Source of the DNA: Corallincola platygyrae | GTDB lineage: Bacteria; Pseudomonadota; Gammaproteobacteria; Enterobacterales; Neiellaceae | Reading direction: 5' to 3' | Assembly (NCBI RefSeq): GCF_039544265.1 | Contig: NZ_BAABLI010000004.1 | Coordinates: forward strand, 124,001-188,000 | Length of the DNA stretch: 64,000 bases | Part shown: positions 44,645 to 52,789 of the stretch, in pieces | Layout of the letters: each line of letters begins with the position of its first letter | How positions within the stretch are numbered: the stretch's first letter is position 1 | Position numbers and translations under genes: made by a program | Notes under the pieces: model-generated | Databases searched by the model: none | What the model was told of the DNA's origin: nothing | Seen by the model: only the letters and a program-made list of their open reading frames with translations

Positions 44645-45574
44645 ATGGTGCTTAGCCAAACGCAGCTTGAAGCATTACTGACGTTGGCCAGCGACGCTGC
44701 GAAGCAAGCGGGCAATTACATTGCGTCGTTTGACCGAAGTGCCATTGAGGTCAGTCACAAGACGGCAGGTGATAGTGCGGCTTCTCAAGTGGTCACGCAG
44801 GTCGATCTGGCATGTGAGGCATTGATTAAAGAGGCCCTGCAGCCTTCCTTTGACCCGTTTGATATTGCCTTTCTGGGGGAAGAGAGTGCCGCATCTTGCC
44901 CAATAGACCAGCATCCCAGATTGAATCAGCCTTATTTTTGGTGTGTTGATCCGCTGGATGGCACCTTACCATTTACTGAAAATGTTCCTGGCTATGCGGT
45001 ATCCATCGCTTTGGTATCCAACGCTGGAGAACCGCTGATCGGTGTGGTCTTCGACCCTGTCACTGGCACGCTTTATCAGGGGATAGCCAAACGACAGGGA
45101 GCAGGCGAAAACGCTTTGTTACTCAAACAAGGCCAGCCATGGGCGCCATTAATTCCGTTGCAAGCGGCAGGAGCACCACTCTCGCTCTACTTTGATCGCA
45201 GCTTCACCACTCTCCCTATGTTTTCTCGAGTTGTGGAAGCGATGAGTGTCAGAGCCGAGAAAATGGGTTATTCAGGCGTTCAGATTTATCACCAAGCTGG
45301 CTCGGTGATGAATGCGGTGCAGATGCTGGCGCATACACCAGCCTGTTACTTTAAGTTTCCCAAAGCCACCGAGGGCGGTGGCAGTTTATGGGATTTTGCG
45401 GCTACTGCGGCGCTAGCCAAAGCCGCCGGTGCTTGGGTTTCAGATATTCATGGAGACCCTTTGCAGCTAAATGCGCCGGATTCACTGTTTATGCATCGCC
45501 GAGGAGTGCTTTATGCGAGTGACCGACAGTTAGCTGAACAAGTGATGGCGCTGTATCGTTCGCTATGCAAGTAG
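44645..45574 (+). CDS. Inositol monophosphatase-family phosphatase
   Basis: This 309-residue protein has AAAAAGGAGAGT directly before the ATG. Metal-binding motifs: GEES near 80, DPLDGT near 102-107, and a late GGGSLWDFAAT with the second Asp. This fits the Mg2+-dependent, Li+-sensitive FIG family (IMPase, CysQ, FBPase). It could dephosphorylate 3'-phosphoadenylates, inositol phosphates or the product of the adjacent kinase; sequence cannot decide. Its 3' end overlaps a convergent membrane-protein gene by 12 bases. Confidence 0.85.
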   Translation: MVLSQTQLEALLTLASDAAKQAGNYIASFDRSAIEVSHKTAGDSAASQVVTQVDLACEALIKEALQPSFDPFDIAFLGEESAASCPIDQHPRLNQPYFWCVDPLDGTLPFTENVPGYAVSIALVSNAGEPLIGVVFDPVTGTLYQGIAKRQGAGENALLLKQGQPWAPLIPLQAAGAPLSLYFDRSFTTLPMFSRVVEAMSVRAEKMGYSGVQIYHQAGSVMNAVQMLAHTPACYFKFPKATEGGGSLWDFAATAALAKAAGAWVSDIHGDPLQLNAPDSLFMHRRGVLYASDRQLAEQVMALYRSLCK

Positions 45575-45985
45575 CAGGGCGACTTGGTTAACCAGATAAA
45601 TACTGCAGAAGAAGATCAGTGCCACAGAGGCTGCCCAGAACAGAATGGTGAAGAATTTTAATATCTCGATGCTGTTCCGGCTTGGGTGAGGCCGCAGCAC
45701 AAATAAAGCAGTGAAGATAGTAGTGAATATGATGCCACTTAGCGGCAGCGCCACAGCCCACTGTAATGTGGAATATACCGCCTCTCCTTTGCGGGCAAGA
45801 TCATTCTGTACAAGAAAAAGCAAAAGGCAGGGGATAGTGGATAAAAATACTCCCCAGCCAACCCCTTTGATGGTTCTTCTTCTCAGTTCATCTTTGAGTT
45901 CTGTGTCATTTCTGATGGCATCTGCCGGTGCAAGGCAAAGCAGCGCGTACACAGCCAGTGTGGTGAGTTGCGAGTCCATAATCAT
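45563..45985 (-). CDS. Hypothetical four-helix membrane protein
   Basis: This 140-residue protein starts MIMDSQLTTL (start at 45985 or two codons later). Hydrophobic segments lie at about 8-24, 40-60, 74-97 and 108-138, with charged loops (NDTELKDELRRRTIKG; RPHPSRNSIE). AGGGACGA precedes the first ATG closely. No signature is recognised. Confidence 0.55.
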   Translation of the reverse strand: MIMDSQLTTLAVYALLCLAPADAIRNDTELKDELRRRTIKGVGWGVFLSTIPCLLLFLVQNDLARKGEAVYSTLQWAVALPLSGIIFTTIFTALFVLRPHPSRNSIEILKFFTILFWAASVALIFFCSIYLVNQVALLLA

Positions 45986-46173
45986 TCGTCCCTGTGGTTA
46001 CAAGTGGAGCATTTTTATCTTGATATAAGGCAGTACTTTACCTAACTATTTTGTTAGAAAAAGCCCTTTACTTCGCAATCTTGGATAGGGTGGTGAAAAC
46101 ACGCAGTTTTTCTGACTTAACTCATCATTGACAGAGCTTGTGTTGTTGGATGTGTCTGGCTCTAGTGTTCTAT

Positions 46174-46725
46174 CTACCTTTCTTCAACAGTCTTTTTAAT
46201 AAACTCCAGCAGTTTTTCCCTTTCCGCCTGTGGTGGGTATTTTTCTATTAGTCCCTTCAATATCTGCAAAGAGCTCATATTCGGAAAAAGCTCATCAGAT
46301 GTTGGTGTCTTTGCATTTAAATCTGCCCCCGAAAGAATAAGGAATTTAGTCAGTTCCTCGTTTTTTCGATAGAAAAGAACGCCGCTATGAATGGGAAGGT
46401 GGCCGGTGTAGGGATGGCGGTAATTGATATCACAACCTTTATCCAACATGGCTTTCAATAGAGTTTTCAGCTTTCTCCTCTCGACAGATATCCCTTTGTT
46501 GAATGGCGTAACCCCAAAGCCAATGTCTACCGAGGTTGAAAAATAACTGTAGCGTTGCCCATCTATTTGATATGTGCAGGGAGCGCCTATTTCTTGCCAT
46601 ACATCGACCGCTTGGAGAGTTGAACTTTGGTCCAGAGATGCGATGAGTTTCTCCGATGGCTCCTGTGCGATTGCCGTATTACTCAGAACAGTAAGAGTTA
46701 ATACAACGAGTCGTACTAGTTGCAT
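46174..46725 (-). CDS. Exported ankyrin-repeat-like protein
   Basis: The ATG at 46725 (MQLVRLVVLTLTVLSNTAIA) follows GGAAGG, giving 183 residues; the longer frame from 46740 lacks support. After the signal peptide, residues ~90-140 contain ankyrin-like units: LLKAMLDKGCDINYRHPYTG, then LPIHSGVLFYRKNEELTKFL and ILSGADLNAKTP, the usual DIN-GxTPLHxA-type pattern in degraded form. It is likely a periplasmic protein-binding protein; partner unknown. The 257-bp gap upstream has no clear promoter. Confidence 0.6.
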   Translation of the reverse strand: MQLVRLVVLTLTVLSNTAIAQEPSEKLIASLDQSSTLQAVDVWQEIGAPCTYQIDGQRYSYFSTSVDIGFGVTPFNKGISVERRKLKTLLKAMLDKGCDINYRHPYTGHLPIHSGVLFYRKNEELTKFLILSGADLNAKTPTSDELFPNMSSLQILKGLIEKYPPQAEREKLLEFIKKTVEER

Positions 46726-46982
46726 ATGAATACCTTCCACCTCTTAAATGTATGCCTTTCCTAGCCAACATTAGCGAGCACAGCTTTTTGAGCTTCACTC
46801 TATCAGTGACTGTCAATCAAAACAGTTGGTTATGTCAAACAAGGAGTTGGGGTTGCCCGTTTAGATAAACTTTGTGTTTGGTAAGATCTCAGGCCGTGTA
46901 TCTACTCCTTTTAAAGTTAGCCTCCGTTTTTCCAATTCTGATATCTTGTCAGGATAACGGAGTGGCTCTTTAAGGAAGTCTG

Positions 46983-48047
46983 ATGTCGACGGCTATGGAA
47001 GTAGCGGATAAGCCTGAAAAAGACGACAAGCGCATTATTACCCCCTATGCGTTCACTATCTCTTCTGAGTTGTTAGGACTCAAACTTGCGCGTCCATGGC
47101 GGCGTGGGCTGGCCATGTTGATTGACCTTACTGTGGTGGCGTTTCTCAGTACGCTTAATGCCTATCTGATGCTGCTGGTCGCCGGTTGGATCCTTTGGCG
47201 AATGGTGTCAGATCAGAGGTTTTCCCGTCGTTCCAGAATCGCGTTACGAGTCCTGGCCGGGTGCACCATGGTGCTGTCGTTAACGGTAGGCGTGTTTGAT
47301 TACTACCTGGATGAAGATGCGGAAGTCACGCAAGAAGTAGCCAAAGCAAAGAGTGTGATGGAGCTTACCTTGTCTGCGGGCAAAGCTGCTATGTGTGACG
47401 AATTGGATTGCTGGGAAGACAAGATCTCTGATGTGGGTGAGTTAGTCGCTATGCAGACATCTGATCCAGCAGAGGCAGAGAAGGTGATCCGGGAGTTTTT
47501 ATCGGACGCTGAGATCGGCAAAGAGCATAAATCTGGTTTGGCGAAACGTATCGCCGAAGCGTGGGCGCTAGCTGCTCGCGCAGCGGAAGAGGAGCGTTTA
47601 GCTGCTGCAGAAGAAGCACTGCTGTCGGAAGCTGAAGCGACAGAGGATGTTACTGATGATATGACAGATGACGCTGTCCATATCGATCTGTTTGAAGATG
47701 AACCGGGCAGCTGGAGTCCTGAAGCGAACAGTCCATTGAGCTGGCTGAAAGGCGTCATCGAAGAACTTGGCCTCGGATTTGGCTGGGCGGCATGTTACTT
47801 CACTCTGTTTACCGCCTGGTGGCATGGGCAGACGCCGGGCAAAAAGCTGCTCAGGATCCGGGTGTTGCAATTGGATAATACATCTCTTTCTCTGTGGGAT
47901 GCATTTGGTAGGTATGGTGGTTATGGCGCAGGGTTGGCAACGGGCTTGTTAGGCTTTTTCCAGATCTACTGGGATCCCAATCGCCAGGCTATTCAGGATA
48001 AGATCTCTTCGACCGTGGTGATATACGGCAAACAGGCTAAGTCTTAA
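46983..48047 (+). CDS. RDD-family membrane protein with a large insertion
   Basis: This 354-residue protein has the RDD fold split in two: RRGLAMLIDLTVVAFL near 40 with the Arg and Asp that name the family, then a long Glu/Ala-rich, partly coiled insertion (~115-255), and then the second half with WHGQTPGKKLLRIRVLQLDN near 280 and membrane segments. RDD proteins are inner-membrane proteins of mostly unknown role, some tied to ion or stress transport. AAGGAAGTCTG precedes the ATG. A bidirectional terminator separates it from a lipoprotein gene. Confidence 0.82.
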   Translation: MSTAMEVADKPEKDDKRIITPYAFTISSELLGLKLARPWRRGLAMLIDLTVVAFLSTLNAYLMLLVAGWILWRMVSDQRFSRRSRIALRVLAGCTMVLSLTVGVFDYYLDEDAEVTQEVAKAKSVMELTLSAGKAAMCDELDCWEDKISDVGELVAMQTSDPAEAEKVIREFLSDAEIGKEHKSGLAKRIAEAWALAARAAEEERLAAAEEALLSEAEATEDVTDDMTDDAVHIDLFEDEPGSWSPEANSPLSWLKGVIEELGLGFGWAACYFTLFTAWWHGQTPGKKLLRIRVLQLDNTSLSLWDAFGRYGGYGAGLATGLLGFFQIYWDPNRQAIQDKISSTVVIYGKQAKS

Positions 48048-48052
48048 TAAAG

Positions 48053-48084
48053 CAAGGAGAGGCATCGTATGTTGCCTCTCCTTG
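48053..48084. terminator. Bidirectional terminator
   Basis: CAAGGAGAGGC / GCCTCTCCTTG perfect 11-bp arms with a 10-base loop and following TTTT serve the RDD gene and the convergent lipoprotein gene. Confidence 0.8.
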
Positions 48085-48086
48085 TT

Positions 48087-48578
48087 TTAGCTGCACCAGC
48101 TTTTGATCGCTATATCTGCGTCTATTTCCGGCTTATTGACCTTTTCTCCGCGGAGCGCTTCACATTCGTTGCTGCCACACATATAGCCAGCGGCCCGATC
48201 GACCTCGCCATACTCTTGAATCAAACCCAATATCTTGCCTTCACGAACATAAAATCGATTTTTGTAGGTGCCTGTAGGTACTGCCAGCGGTACTGGAATA
48301 AATCCGATAAATGCGCCTGCACCCGCCCAGGATGTACCATTGTCAAAAACTAAGACCTCACATTTTTCTGTCGACCAAAGTTCGTCAGGCTCCCCCCATA
48401 GCTTGATGATATCGGCCTTTAAGTAAGCTGAATCAGGAAAGTTATGTGAGAATTCATTGCGCGTTTCGGCCAATGCAAAGTGTGTCTTTACCGATTCCTT
48501 TTTTCCATAAGTGCCAACGGCCAACCCCGCGCACCCTGAAATGAATAAAACGCCAGCTAGCGCTGCAATGCGATACAT
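48087..48578 (-). CDS. Hypothetical lipoprotein
   Basis: This 163-residue protein has a lipobox FISGC with Cys16, so it is an outer- or inner-membrane lipoprotein. The mature part has an aromatic/Gly hydrophobic stretch (AGAGAFIGFIPVPLAVPTG) and three more Cys near the end. A short helical segment IIKLWGEPDELW is seen in small stress or assembly lipoproteins, but the family is not identified. Its stop falls just after the shared terminator. Confidence 0.7.
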   Translation of the reverse strand: MYRIAALAGVLFISGCAGLAVGTYGKKESVKTHFALAETRNEFSHNFPDSAYLKADIIKLWGEPDELWSTEKCEVLVFDNGTSWAGAGAFIGFIPVPLAVPTGTYKNRFYVREGKILGLIQEYGEVDRAAGYMCGSNECEALRGEKVNKPEIDADIAIKSWCS

Positions 48579-48791
48579 CTCAAGTCCTTTTACTTTGCAG
48601 GCTGTACAAGCCGCATACTCTAATATTTATCGGATTTCGCCTTGTGTCGGGGCAATGCCTCTGATTGTTGTTTACACAAGATTACAAATAGCTCAGTGGT
48701 TGATCCCACATATTTGATAGGGGGGCTCTGTTTGCCTTTATTTGCCTGATAAGCTGCATCCATTACAAGAAAAATGAGATGGAATCTCCAG

Positions 48792-49334
48792 ATGAAAATT
48801 GAAAATACCGAACGCTTAGCGTTGCGGATGATGGATCAGAACGACGGCGATTACTTGTTTGAGCTGGACCAGGATCCGGAGGTGATGAAGTACATTAACG
48901 GTGGCAAAACAACCAGCAGGGAGGATGTAAAGAATGTGTTTTTACCTCGCCTGAAAGCCTACACCAATACTGACAAGGGCTGGGGTCTTTGGATGGTGAC
49001 GGTTCTGGAGACCGGCCAGTATATCGGCTGGGTGTTAGTCAGGCCGATGGACTTCTTTGATGACGAAAAACCAACCCAATGGGAAAACTTGGAGTTGGGC
49101 TGGCGCTTCAAACGCGATAGCTGGGGTAAAGGATACGGTACCGAAGCGGCAAAAGCTGTTGTTGACGGCTTGAAAAAGCAGGGCAGTGCAACCCGCTTCA
49201 GCGCACTGGCAGAAGAAGAAAACGCGGGTTCGATTAACATCATGACCAAGCTGGGTATGACGTTTGATAAGCGCGATCTTTGCAAAGACCCGCTTGGCGA
49301 CCTGGAAGTGGTTTATTACAGCATGCCGGTATAA
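48792..49334 (+). CDS. GNAT-family N-acetyltransferase (RimJ/RimL type)
   Basis: The ATG at 48792 (MKIENTERLALR) gives 180 residues; the frame begins six codons earlier without better support. Typical motifs: ERLALRMM near the start, WGLWMVTVLETGQYIGWVLV, LELGWRFKRDSWGKGYGTEA (acetyl-CoA-binding region A) and AEEENAGSINIMTKLGM. It transfers acetyl from acetyl-CoA to an amine or protein N-terminus; substrate unknown. Convergent with a LysR gene, sharing a hairpin. Confidence 0.85.
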   Translation: MKIENTERLALRMMDQNDGDYLFELDQDPEVMKYINGGKTTSREDVKNVFLPRLKAYTNTDKGWGLWMVTVLETGQYIGWVLVRPMDFFDDEKPTQWENLELGWRFKRDSWGKGYGTEAAKAVVDGLKKQGSATRFSALAEEENAGSINIMTKLGMTFDKRDLCKDPLGDLEVVYYSMPV

Positions 49335-49341
49335 TTTGAAA

Positions 49342-49366
49342 AGCGCTGACTAAGAAAGTCAGCGCT
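49342..49366 (-). terminator. Terminator for the lysR gene
   Basis: AGCGCTGACT / AGTCAGCGCT perfect 10-bp arms with a 5-base loop; the minus strand then reads TTTTCAAATT. It overlaps the last codons of lysR. Confidence 0.7.
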
Positions 49367-50249
49367 CACCAAATTTCTCTTCAAGATACTCGATAAAACA
49401 GCGGACTTTCCTGCTCAAATAGCGTCGGTGAGGGTAGATTGCGTAGAGGCCAAAGCAGAGACTCTGGTAGTCTGGCAGTAACTGCACCAAGCTTCCGTCT
49501 TTCAGGCTTTGTTCGACAATATACCTGGGACTAAGCCCGATCCCTCCGTCAGCTTTAGCGATCTCAGAAACGGCTCTGGGGCTGTTTACCCGAACACGGG
49601 ATACCACTTCTACTTTCTCGCTGTTGCCCTGCGGATCGAGCAGAGGCCAATGGTTTCCTATCTTGTAGTTGCTGTCGATAATGCAGGTGTGCGCTGCCAG
49701 ATCTTCCGGTTTTTTCGGTGTGCCTTGCTGGGCCAGATAAGCTGGTGATGCACAGAGCAGCAGCGGCATATCAGCGATTTGTCGTGCGATCAGGTTGGAG
49801 TCATCAACACGGCCAATTCGGATCACCAGATCTATCCCTTCCTCCAGCATATTGACCCGGTTATTTGTCACCAAAAGATCAAGTTTAATCTTTGGAAATC
49901 TGGCTAAAAACTCTGGCAGTTGAGGCGAGAGAAAGGACTCCCCGAATGCAACAGGTGTGCTTATGCGTATCGTGCCCTGTGGTTCGGTTTGCTCACCCAG
50001 CAGGTCGTCCTGTAACTCTGCAAACTCCTCAAGTAGCGGCGTGGCTTTTTCGTAATAGCGACGGCCTGCATCGGTGAGGGATATTTTTCGCGTACTTCGG
50101 TTAAACAGGCGCACGCTCAATCGTGACTCCATCTCACCGATATATTTGCTGACTAAGGCTTTAGAGATCCCTAGCCGGTCAGCGGCGGCAGTAAATGACC
50201 CTGCTTCGACTACCGCGATGACAGTGCGCATACCGTCCAATGTGTCCAT
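49359..50249 (-). CDS. LysR-family transcriptional regulator
   Basis: At 296 residues it has the usual family length. The winged helix-turn-helix (GMRTVIAVVEAGSFTAAADR, LGISKALVSKYIGEMESRL, VRLFNRSTRKISLTDAG) is typical, followed by the effector domain. It is divergent from the TonB receptor at 50547 across a 297-bp spacer, so it may control that receptor (inference). No ligand suggested. Confidence 0.88.
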   Translation of the reverse strand: MDTLDGMRTVIAVVEAGSFTAAADRLGISKALVSKYIGEMESRLSVRLFNRSTRKISLTDAGRRYYEKATPLLEEFAELQDDLLGEQTEPQGTIRISTPVAFGESFLSPQLPEFLARFPKIKLDLLVTNNRVNMLEEGIDLVIRIGRVDDSNLIARQIADMPLLLCASPAYLAQQGTPKKPEDLAAHTCIIDSNYKIGNHWPLLDPQGNSEKVEVVSRVRVNSPRAVSEIAKADGGIGLSPRYIVEQSLKDGSLVQLLPDYQSLCFGLYAIYPHRRYLSRKVRCFIEYLEEKFGER

Positions 50250-50546
50250 TGCCTAACTCATTTAATCGTCAATGCCTCGTTAACAATACAACGTTTGGTG
50301 TTATTTCTGACAACAATAAGCTTGGTAATTTAGGTTGAGTCTTCAATGCAGAGGCGAGAAGAGTTGATAAGACAGGCAAAAACTTAGCATTTCATCGAAA
50401 ACAGCATGTGGCGAGTCACACACTTTTCATTACTGCGTGGAAGCTGTCCAAGGTTTCACTGATACTGAGTGTTATGAAAATGTTTAGTTTTTGTTTTGAT
50501 TGCTAAATAGCAAGCTTATGCATCGCACTGAGTTGGGACAGTTTGA

Positions 50547-52739
50547 ATGGCAGTGAAACCTGGTATTTTGATGATGGGGGCCGCATTGACCGCACTATCA
50601 CCTGTGCTGGCTGCGGATGAGTTGAGTTCCCAGGATCTGTTCGAACTGGATCTGGACCAACTTATGCAGCTGCAGGTGGAAAGCAGTGCAACCTATACGC
50701 CCACCTCTGAACGGCGTATGCCCGCAGCAACTACCCGAATCACACCTCAGATGATTCAAGATAGTGGGGCGAGAAACCTTTTCGACCTGCTGGAAACTTA
50801 CGTACCCAACTTTCATTATCTGCCACACCACTGGGAATCATCCCATATGGGGATGCGCTCCATTATCAGCGACCGAGACGACAAGTATCTGATTGTCGTT
50901 AACGGGCGAGTAATGAACGAACAAACTCACTTTGGAGCCTTGAGTGAGCGCGACCTGCCGATGCTGGACGACATTCGCCGAATTGAAGTTGTGCGGGGGC
51001 CTGGCTCCGTGGTGTATGGACCTGGCGCGCTGTCGATGGTCATTAACATCCAAACCGAATCGTTTGCTAACAATAGTGGCGACAGCGTCACCGCAAAAGT
51101 GGGGTTTGAGGAAGAGTTTCAATCACTGGAACTGAAAAAGTCGATAGCGTTCAGTGGCGAAGATCACGGCATTCTGATGTATGCCGGTGTGAGTAATTAC
51201 AATGGTGCCGATCGTGATGATTCGCCTGTAGTGTACGGCAATAGTGATACCACTGCCTGGGGTGAGCCAATTAATGCTGGTGACGACAGCACCCTGAGCA
51301 ACCCGAGAAACCGAGCATCATTTCGTGACAAACCCAAACTGAAACTGCACCTGGACTATCAGTTACAGGACTTCAGGGCATGGCTCAGATATACCCAGGG
51401 TGGCGAGCAGATGGCTTGGTCACCCAAAATTGTCACCCTGCCGCCTAATGGTTTTGCCGATGAGGATACCCAGGAGGAGGACCTCAGCACACATCAGGTT
51501 GGCTACGAGCAATGGATGCTGGATCTCTCCTATCGCTGGGCGCTGCAGGATCACTTATGGCTGGATCTGAAAGGGGGATATGACACCACTGAGTACATTC
51601 GTATCCTGTTCGACAACCAACTGCCGGATAACCCTCCTGAAAACCACCGGGAAGAAAACTATTATTCTCGTGCAATGCTTAATTGGCAGCCGGCCGAAGC
51701 ACATTCACTGGCTATCGGTGGCGAGTTCGTTCGCAGTCAGTGGGGCCTGGATACCTGGGGGTATCCCGATGCACCTGCTATTTCGCCTGTACTGGGAGAG
51801 ATGGAGCGTTGGCGTACCGACCGCTGGGCGTTGATTGGCGAATATCAGTGGCAAATAGCAGAGAAATGGAGTGCGTTTTTTGGCGTGCGCCTGGATAAAG
51901 ATGAGTACACGGACGACATGTGGTCTCCGCGCGCGGCGGTCGTTTGGGAGCCGAGTGAGCAGGACACTGTTAAAGCCATCTTCAGCCGATCTGTACGGAA
52001 GAACAATGCTGAAGAGCTCCGCATGCAGCATACCGGTGGCGTGGAGTCAGATCCGGAAGAGCTGAGCGGTGTTGAGCTTATCTACGACAGGCGAGTAGGG
52101 GAGCTGAAGCTTGGCGGTAACCTGTTCTATAACGATGTTGAAGTGATTGGTATCGACACCAACTCACTGCGTTCCAGTAAAGTTGCTGATTATGATTTCT
52201 GGGGATTGGAAATCGAAACGGTTTACGAGGCTTCAGATTGGGATATTCGTTTTTCTCACTCCTATACCAAGTTATTGGATTTCTCCGTTGAACCGGGCAA
52301 AAGTCAGAAGCTCTCGGTTGCGCATCTGGGTTATGGCAATGACCTGAGTAACTGGAGCAACCATATCACCAAACTGGCAGCCGCGTACCAATGGGATGAG
52401 AAGTGGCGGTTCAGCGGTGCTGTCCGAGTGTTCTGGGACTACCCAGGCGCAGAACAAACCACCCTTGAAACCAATGACAAACGCGATGCTTCAGAAGATG
52501 GTAATTCCTCCTCAACAGCGCTTTCTGACCGGGGTTACACCGACAGTTTTGAAGAGGCGATATTTGTCGACTTAGGTGCCCATTATCAACTGACGCCAGA
52601 CAGTAAGATCAGTGTGAATGGTTACAACTTACTGGGATTATTTGATGATAAATACAACAAACGTATGTATCTGATTAATGTCAGTAACTACCGCGCTGAC
52701 GCTGCTGCCGTTGCAATTAGTTATCGCCTGAACTTCTGA
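50547..52739 (+). CDS. TonB-dependent outer-membrane receptor near a YfiR/c-di-GMP pair
   Basis: The protein has 730 residues with a signal peptide (ILMMGAALTALSPVLAA). Plug: RRMPAATTRITPQMIQDSGA, then LLETYVPNFHYLPH and RRIEVVRGPGSVVYGPGALS; the barrel ends with an aromatic strand AVAISYRLNF. This group of receptors, often annotated as iron-complex or vitamin receptors, occurs with YfiR and GGDEF genes in several marine bacteria (family knowledge). Here the cyclase and YfiR genes are convergent, not co-transcribed. Ligand unknown. Confidence 0.88.
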   Translation: MAVKPGILMMGAALTALSPVLAADELSSQDLFELDLDQLMQLQVESSATYTPTSERRMPAATTRITPQMIQDSGARNLFDLLETYVPNFHYLPHHWESSHMGMRSIISDRDDKYLIVVNGRVMNEQTHFGALSERDLPMLDDIRRIEVVRGPGSVVYGPGALSMVINIQTESFANNSGDSVTAKVGFEEEFQSLELKKSIAFSGEDHGILMYAGVSNYNGADRDDSPVVYGNSDTTAWGEPINAGDDSTLSNPRNRASFRDKPKLKLHLDYQLQDFRAWLRYTQGGEQMAWSPKIVTLPPNGFADEDTQEEDLSTHQVGYEQWMLDLSYRWALQDHLWLDLKGGYDTTEYIRILFDNQLPDNPPENHREENYYSRAMLNWQPAEAHSLAIGGEFVRSQWGLDTWGYPDAPAISPVLGEMERWRTDRWALIGEYQWQIAEKWSAFFGVRLDKDEYTDDMWSPRAAVVWEPSEQDTVKAIFSRSVRKNNAEELRMQHTGGVESDPEELSGVELIYDRRVGELKLGGNLFYNDVEVIGIDTNSLRSSKVADYDFWGLEIETVYEASDWDIRFSHSYTKLLDFSVEPGKSQKLSVAHLGYGNDLSNWSNHITKLAAAYQWDEKWRFSGAVRVFWDYPGAEQTTLETNDKRDASEDGNSSSTALSDRGYTDSFEEAIFVDLGAHYQLTPDSKISVNGYNLLGLFDDKYNKRMYLINVSNYRADAAAVAISYRLNF

Positions 52740-52758
52740 TACCTGCGTTCGCTGTTCG

Positions 52759-52789
52759 AGCCTGGCCTGTTTTCAGGCTAGGCTTTTTT
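52759..52789 (+). terminator. Terminator after the TonB receptor
   Basis: AGCCTGGCCTG / CAGGCTAGGCT (one G-U pair) with a TTTT loop and a T6 tract. It overlaps the end of the convergent GGDEF-EAL gene. Confidence 0.8.
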
